From positions 119,152,375 to 119,216,374 of the forward strand of contig CM034546.1 of assembly GCA_020055645.1 (NCBI GenBank): a stretch of DNA of 64,000 nt, written 5' to 3'. The position numbers and the translations under genes were made by a program. Below are positions 56,347-64,000 of this stretch, piece by piece. The notes under the pieces were generated by a model, which worked only from the letters and a program-made list of their open reading frames with translations, did no database searches and had not been told where the DNA came from. Origin of the DNA: Tomocerus qinae (lineage: Eukaryota; Arthropoda; Collembola; Entomobryomorpha; Tomoceridae). Each line of letters opens with the position of its first letter. Position 1 is the stretch's first letter.

Positions 56347-59108
56347 TAAGAACAACTGTGTTAGATACACAATAATTATTGTTATAGGATCAAACAAGGA
56401 GTAGTCATTTAAAACTATACATAGTAGCATAAAATTAGTAACGCAATCAAGAACGGTCATGTAGATACAGAGGATTCTGATTCACTTTAACTTGGTTTTA
56501 TTTCTTTTGGTGCATGATTTAAGAATAATGTTGTCAAACTTGGCCTTCAGACATTAGAGTTCAAGGAAGATCTTTCGTACCAAAGTTTTAGTGGACCATT
56601 AAAATAAATTGCTATACTTATCTACTATGCGAAGAAACTGTTATTATTAGATAGATCTTAAAGGACTTTCGACGTAATAAACATATAGATCAAAGTCATT
56701 TATGAAAGCATTCTGCCGGAATGCAGTTTGATGAGCATGTGTCATGTGCACGTAGTTGCTACCTAAATGTTTTTGTAAACCACTTAGCACATTTTTCAGG
56801 ATTGTATCAAAGTTTTCTTGTGCATTTCATTTAAGTGTAATTTATGCAAACATACTACACAACCAAATGCATAACTAATTACTCTTTGATTAACAAAAGA
56901 GTTGGCTAATGTTGTAATTTATTCAAAAATAAATGTAGACCAGGTACCTTTGTTTACCAACCGTTGTTATAAATATCATTTTTGTCCTACAATAACAAGA
57001 AAACTTGTTTTTTGGCCAAATTACTACTTAGACCTAAAGAAAATATCTCCCTGCAGAAGCCAATGTAATTATGACACGGAACATAGGCAGATTATGATTT
57101 TTACGAATATTTATAACTCCAATGAGGCAGAACGGAAAAATATTTGTTATGTAGTAGTGTGTGACTGAATTATGTAACTCTTAGAGGATCAGCATAGGCA
57201 CTGTAGAAAACATGAGTGATAATTAGATTGAATAATGAATGGGGTAATAAAACCACATTCCATCACCTTATCATTATGTTTTGATGCTTTTATGCTTTTA
57301 GCAAGTAGGTACCACCAAGCAAGAAAAGTACCTATTTACTACCTGCAACTACTATTTATTTATGTGCCTACCGATGGCACCTACCTGCTACCTACCATCA
57401 AGCTACTACCACACCCAGTCTTGATCAAAATCAAATCGCATTAATATAAATGTCCTTACATGAACTTGATTTTGGAGCATGTTCAGCCAGATTGACGCTT
57501 GTGTGCTGATCATTATCATTCTTACGTGCAACTATCCAAATTAACGAATTACAGTTAAACAAAAGAACCGAATTACCAAGAAATACTGTATATTCTTACT
57601 TAAACATGTAGAACAGCAATTCATTTTTATCTCTCGGTGTGTCTTTTGTAATGTTTACATGAACATAGAAATTCTTCAAGAGTTTCATGAAAATGAGCTA
57701 CTATTCAGCCAGTGCAACAACCGGGTAGCTGCTAGGAAGACCTTTGCGCATTCTATGAGGCTAACAGTAAACTCCAGTGTGTTTAACACAAAATAGAATG
57801 ACTCAATCCAACGAGTTCTACAGAACTACAATGGCTAGCATTAGCGGCATGACAAATAGTGGCCACCTTTTCATAACAGACTGAGATAAAGTTGTGGATC
57901 TATACTTGTGGTAATTCTTTAATAATATGATTCAGAAGGCAATGACATTATACAATTTTTTTAAATTTTAGTTGCATCCTATAAAACAGTTAGCTATTGC
58001 GTGAGATAAGACAATTGGCCATCAAAGATTTAATGATACGTTTAACTTGGTTAAGTCGAATAAATAAAGCAATACTTTAATACTTCTGCACAGACAACTT
58101 GAATAGCTATGGATGTAATCTTTATTATATGATGTAATGATTGTTAACTATTTCAAAAATTACATGACAATCTCAAACATATATTTACACATAGATCATA
58201 GAAATATAAGTACATAAATAGTAGTTGTATCTAGAAATAAATAAGTAGTTCTTAGGAAAGTAAGTGTATGACTTTTCTTGTAACAAGTGTACAGCAGTAA
58301 CTCTTAAGGAACAATAATTACAATCTTGGCATTAGATTGGATTAAACAAAGCCTGCAAATTTTGTTGTACCTCAGAAATTCGGAATTTAATTAATACTCC
58401 CCTTTAACATTGCATAGGTCAGCAAATTGCTGTCTGTCATATTGATAATTTACAATGATGCATGAACGGGGTAAAAGTATATACATTGCTAATGTATGCA
58501 TCAATATGCCGACCACATACAACATAATATTGACTGTCTGATAATGATAACAGAGTAAAGCCAAAAAAATCACGGATCAAAAGTAAAAACCGGTCAGACG
58601 ACCAATTTTTTGTTTAAATCGTAGGTATTAGTATGGCTATCTGACACGTTATACAACACGTTAAATGAGGAACTTCGTTTAAGCACACAACTCCATCGTT
58701 TATAGTTATACTTGAGCTAATTCAGATTGAATACTTAATAGATCAGCAGGAATGTGCTTCCAAGTATTTTACTGAAGACAAAGACCTTTGAAAGAACAGC
58801 AAGGGAAGAGATGTACTGGGCATCAACAATTAATTAGTAATACCATTTCAGTATAAGTGCATATGTATGTACATGTATATATTATATATAATTTTCATTT
58901 GACTTTTACAAATATATAAAATATAGCAATATACTACATACTTCTGTCTAACCTGCTTGCCATGGTATTAGGACATTGACTTAACTACGTATTGTCTCTG
59001 ACGTACGGACAATACCGTTTTATCACAAAACTCAGATCAAGAGGACCGTTTTGTATAAAAATGTAAACCCTTTAAATAATCTGAGAAGATGTGGACATTA
59101 AAATATTG
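56347..59108. other. Intergenic region, no supported gene
   Basis: About 2.8 kb between the inverted-repeat element and the end of the last gene. The 56902-57168 and 57235-57444 frames show no recognisable domain. Positions 57300-57420 are dense in TACCTAC/GTAGGTA words, a local simple-sequence tendency. Confidence 0.45.
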
Positions 59109-61787
59109 TCATACAAGGTCTATTACATCTTTAGGCACCTTTGCAATTTTTCCGTACACGGTGAACATTATTTTTAATGTGATACTTGTGCTATCGTCCC
59201 TCTGTCTCCAACTTAACAACTTGTCCAGAGAGAGAAATTGTGAGTCTTTTATTGCCTCACCTCCCGGTTGATATGCTTTAGCATGTGTAGCTGAAATCCG
59301 AAAATACAATTAGCAAATATGTAACACAATTTTTATTATTAGTATTAAATTAGTCAACATAAAATGATTCATTTACAGGTGCTAGCTCTTTTGTTATCGT
59401 CAAAGTCATGTATGTCGATAGTCCATGAAGCATACACTACATGCCAGGTAGATTTCAACAGCTTCACTCCAACTTTTAGGTAGTTTTGATAGTGATCGAG
59501 GTAAATTTCCCATTTGGTATGGACACCCATCTCATTTCCCATGATAAATTGATTAGTCACATTTTTGGTATAAGAATCTGGTAGGTGCAATTGAATATCA
59601 GGCAAAGGCCACTCAATAAACGTTGTCTCCGAAGTTCTCTGAAATACACAAGAAATATCTTATGTTCACATTTGGCACTACCTTTACTAGGGAAGGTTAA
59701 AAAGCTCTCTGTAATTACATTTTGATCATATAAGTAACTTCCTTCCGGATAGAGATCAAGTTTTAAAACAGCATTGAAACTGTCTCGGAGAGGATCTATT
59801 TTACTAATTAGGTCCCCAACTGAAATCCATTTAGGCCATCCAAGTTTCATAGACGAAGGTTTAAATGCCTTTAGCGAGGACTTCTCTGTGAATGAAAAAT
59901 ATAACCATTTTTACATTGTAAATGTTTAGACGGCATACGGCAATACTTGCTATCATTATGGAACAAGTCAGTAGATATAATAGGCCAAATAGTTTATCTC
60001 ACGAGTTTTTATTGGATTCTTCCAAAAATCTTCAAGAGTTATCTCGAACTTCCCAACAATTGCGTCCTGGTTGGGAGAAGATATCAATTTGACATAAGCC
60101 CCGATGAACTGGCAGTTGTGGTAAGGTGGCAGGCCGTATTTTCCTTCACAGTTTTTATCGATTGTAGATGTCAAATAAAATTTCCAATCGCTTTTGACAC
60201 CATCTTCCGTAACAGCAAAAGATACTTCTTGAGTTTTCCAATTCCAATAGTCGACATTATTTACAAGCTGTGATAATCTCTTAATAGTCAAGGTTTGTTC
60301 AATCACATTAAACACCTTGGGTTCATCCTAAATATTAACAGTACTCTTATGATTTTCATTTCATGTACTCAACATATTCAACTTCAATTTTGGTGCTGGG
60401 TCGTTAGATGTAATTAAAACCAAATTCTTACTTCTGTAGAAGTGGCCAATGCACGTTCTTGGGATAATTGTTCCAAAGAAAGTTTTACATCTTTTTGTTC
60501 CTCTTTCATGACAGCCATATTTTCTTCAAACTCTGTCATATTCTATCGAAGGATTCATGTAAAAACATGAAATTGAATTATTGCACTTTATTAATAGTTC
60601 TAAAAATTGGAAGTACCTACCTAGATTTTATTTTCAATCATCAAATGGACAAATGAGAATCACCTTATATAGCGTGGAGGACATTTCTGTAACTTTCTTA
60701 ATTTCCTCATCTAGATTTAGATCTTGGCCTTCATTTTTTTTGGTTATCTCTTCAATATCGCGTTTAAATTTTTTCATTGCATCTTCCATGTTCTCATATT
60801 TGTCTTCCAAATCAATTAATTGTTTGTTCCGGTTTGACAAACTGGTATCTAGCTCCTCAACTTCCTTGAAATAAAGGGGACATGTATACAAATTACATTT
60901 CGATTCCAAACGCACAGTTGCTAAATTGCATGCTTTTAGTATTCACACGAAAAATTCCATGTATTTTTGTACATCTTTACCTTTTCTGCATCGCTAAGTT
61001 TTGAGATATACTTTTTTAACTTCTTTTCTATTGCTTCAATTTTCTCATCAACTTTTCCTTTGAATGTTGTTTCCAATGTTTTAACATCTTTGAAATCTCC
61101 GTCTAATTTAGCGGTTAACGCATTGCACATTTTTAAGTCTTCAGTCAATTTATTAACCTGGACAAACAAAACGTAGTTTTTATTCTTGAATCATAAACAG
61201 CGAATTCTCAAATAACTTTCGTGAACACCTTAACAAAATTTATGGTGAAAGTGATTATAGTACCTGATTCTCCAAATGAATAAACTTTTCTTCAAAATCT
61301 AGGAATATTTTTGTCACCCGATCCGACAATTTTTTATACTGTGGTAAATCAGTACAAATGGTTTGGTAAGGAGGGTAATTAGGTTTATGGGGTTCTTCAT
61401 CTTCTGGAAATTTAACACTGAAATTGATAAATTATACTTTATTTTCAACACTTAATTTGCATGAGAAAATGATAATAGTGACTGCACAATTATCAGTAAC
61501 AGAAATCGAATTATAAACAGCTATTAATTGTAACCTACTCGTCACTTTCCCACAAGTCTTTTTCGTATTCTTCACACAGCACTGAAAAGGAACTAAGTAA
61601 AATATTCAAAATCAAGTAGTACTCTTTAAGATTATGTAACCACATAATATTATCATTCTTAGAGCTGCGTGTACTTTTGCAGTAATGAAATTATCCTCAT
61701 TTGCTGCAAGTTAGCATTGGCATAGCCAGTAGTTTTAATATTGTGTTTACTCGTTAGTAGAATGAGAATCGATATAAAATATTTCAT
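59109..61787 (-). CDS. Predicted secreted coiled-coil protein with two MATH/TRAF-like domains
   Basis: The substrate and role are unknown. Ten exons join in frame to 552 residues: 61787-61751, 61581-61539, 61417-61264, 61157-60981, 60864-60664, 60542-60432, 60327-60003, 59885-59719, 59638-59377, 59290-59109. Residues 1-15 (MKYFISILILLTMLC) look like a signal peptide, followed by an acidic region with a Pro-rich stretch (about 35-45). Residues 60-240 are rich in Lys, Glu and Leu with heptad-like spacing, a long coiled coil. The first MATH-like domain spans about 245-398; it contains SDWKFYLTST, GAYVKLISS and the closing GWPKWISVGDL...FNAVLKLDLYP typical of MATH strands. A second, more diverged one spans about 408-545 (WEIYL, YLKVGVKLL, FLSLDKLL, ITLKIMFTVYG). 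No RING, zinc finger or protease domain is present. The exon 8 donor (GTAATT at 59718) was chosen because it alone keeps the frame. Confidence 0.75.
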
Positions 61788-64000
61788 CGTTCCTCTGTTA
61801 CCAGAATCTAATTTCTCCGTAGTGCCTTGCTTAATGGTACATATTCTACATACATGCGAAGAAAGATCTGACGTTACAAATTCTGATTTGCAAACCGGTT
61901 GAATGAGTGATCGAAGTAAATCTCAAGATTCCTGGCTCTGGTCGTATTCTTCTTGAAGTCATCTTTCTCGGAAAAAATAAAGTCCTATCAGCAGTGGGGG
62001 AATTCTATTTAGCATTCTATATAGGTATCCTTTAACAATCTATACAGGCATTAAGTAATAAGTGTACATATTATATGCATAATGCAGCTAAGAAAAATCT
62101 GCAAAACTGCAACCTGTAGAGACATTTCATTTGATTGAGATGCTGTATGTTATGGCACTGGTCATAAATATTTTTACGGATTACATAAGCTGCAAAGTGG
62201 GTAGGAAGCACGTAGTAGTGGTTTGCAAATAATGCAATTTAGGTATTCGTACAACCTTGTAGCTAGTGTTTCTATTTGTAACACATAAATTGCATTTCTC
62301 CTCACTACTTAGTATTCTTCTATACCAACCTCTCTTATTACAATAGTACATTAGTCATTGTCAGACTTAGAAAAGATACCTAAATACGATGACATGTACC
62401 GTAGTTTAGATTTCACTACATAACTTCTCAAAGCGCAAAATGCAATAAAACGTTATGTGTTATGTGCATGTATAACCCTCTGATTACAAACTGGATTAAT
62501 GAAGATAATTTTTAATTCTTTCCAGTCCTATAATCACGGATAAAAGGTTCTGGCAATACATATGTTCTCAGTACTACTACATCGTCCTTACTTAACAAAG
62601 AACAAGTTGATTACTATGTTACATGCAAAGTATCTATACACTTTTTGCAATATCATAAGACAAATCTGCAACTACACTACATAAGTTGCTCTTATTTACA
62701 ATCTTATAATCTAGCATTAATACATACCACATGGTTTGTAGTATACATAGTATGTATTTAATAAATGCATTTATTCAGCTCATACACACATGAGAAAATC
62801 AGCAAATATTTGCACCCATCTTCATGTTGTTAGCTAAGACTTGCTTTTAAACTCGTAACATTGGTTAAGAGACTGGCTACAAGTAGGTTCAAAAATTATG
62901 AAGATAACATTAGTAAACACAAATGAGAGTGTTTGAGGTATGCATTTATCGTTGGCTGAATTGAGGGTTACTCAAGGAAATTACCACTGCAGACAGAAGT
63001 AGACTGCGTCATCTGTATCAGTTCAGCATACCTGGAGTCGTAGTTCATTGAACAAACATATATTATGGAAGGAATTATTAGGTAAGAAGAAGATCATACC
63101 GTATAAACTACTTACTTGTCTTGTCAGACAATGCCCATTGAATGTTTGTTAAGGTCGTTGCGTGACGAAGTAGTAAAACAATCGTTTGTAGTTAAAAAGA
63201 AAATAATAGTAGCGGTTAAACCAGAAGAGCTTGTTCCTCCCTTCCTCTCCCTGCAATATTACCTAAACTAGGGATCTCTACTACCTTTCCTTTTCAAAAT
63301 AAATACTACTGGTCTTCTCTAGCAGGTAACTTTGCCATTTTTAACGGCACGTGAGTACAGAACCAGACTTTTGACAGATTGTCAGATAAGAAGAGGATTT
63401 AAATCACAACCTAAACTTATAATTGTAGTAGTATTTACTAATATGCCAAATTAAGGAGATTCTTCTACAAATCTAAATTGATTTGCCACATAATTTATCT
63501 AAAATACCTGCCAAGTATCTTTTCAAAGTTATCTACATCAATATACATTCAAACCATTCCCCAGTTCATTAGCTCTGAACTGCAATAACATAATCAACAC
63601 AAGCAAGTTATCTGCTTTGTACTCAATTAATATAGATACCAGTACATTAGGGATAAGAAACATGTCAATCATTCTCTGTTTTTTAAGTCTTCTTGAGAAG
63701 TCCCTGAAGATAACCAGCCTATTAGGTATTTATCAGTTTTTTCGCCGTTTCGTTTGAAAAATTGCAATTGAATTGCGATTGATTTCATGGTCTTCGTTTT
63801 ATATTGCTGTCAAAAGTACTAGCACAGAAACATAACATATCTAAAATGAACTTTCTGAATGAATTAAATTTTGAATAGCAGTATTTACTTCATGATATAC
63901 TAAAGAGATAACAATGACAGGCATACCATATAGTATACATCAACATTTGCATTTAAATACAGCATAATAACAGATAAAACGCTTTTTTACTATCTGTGTA
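61788..64000. other. Right flank, upstream of the coiled-coil/MATH gene
   Basis: AT-rich sequence with no supportable coding frame, repeat pair or RNA gene. The promoter of the - strand gene must lie near 61800-62000, but I see no clear TATA box. Confidence 0.45.

Noticed and set aside
59947..60273. 108-codon + strand frame
   Set aside because: It is antisense to exon 7 of the coiled-coil/MATH gene, whose reading is supported by splice sites and family motifs.

Overview
The window is animal nuclear DNA, AT-rich, with GT-AG introns of about 50 bp to several kb, AATAAA signals and long gene-poor stretches. The genes point to an arthropod: an even-skipped homeobox gene with its characteristic homeodomain, a CPCFC-type cuticle protein and a CYP4 cytochrome P450. 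I cannot name the species or order. All exon models below were built by hand from splice sites, reading phase and family similarity; none has transcript support.

Layout. Positions 737-3708 are a decayed transposable element bounded by inverted repeats. Its left terminal repeat is interrupted by a second, Tc1/mariner-like element (about 777-1816) that carries broken transposase pieces and an array of near-palindromic 23-bp repeats. Positions 4775-9383 hold a complete 12-exon gene for the nucleolar GTPase NOG1 (GTPBP4), 640 residues, + strand. After 4.5 kb of non-coding DNA comes even-skipped (13936-20593, + strand, 3 exons, 448 residues), with a 3' UTR of about 1 kb. A non-coding stretch of nearly 8 kb follows. 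Then comes a complete 12-exon CYP4-family P450 (32032-29549, - strand, 503 residues), then more than 17 kb with no gene I can support. A tiny secreted cuticle protein of the CPCFC type (49958-49552, - strand, 73 residues) is next. At 54807-56346 lies a non-autonomous inverted-repeat element, with a smaller TA-flanked MITE inside it. The last gene (61787-59109, - strand, 10 exons, 552 residues) encodes a predicted secreted protein: signal peptide, long coiled coil, then two MATH/TRAF-like domains.

The genes do not form an operon or one pathway. They are a housekeeping ribosome-assembly gene, a developmental regulator embedded in large non-coding flanks that probably hold its enhancers, an oxidative metabolism gene, a cuticle gene and an unusual secreted protein. 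The items most worth following up are the secreted coiled-coil/double-MATH protein, the nested transposons with unclassified cargo reading frames, and the minimal two-motif CPCFC protein.
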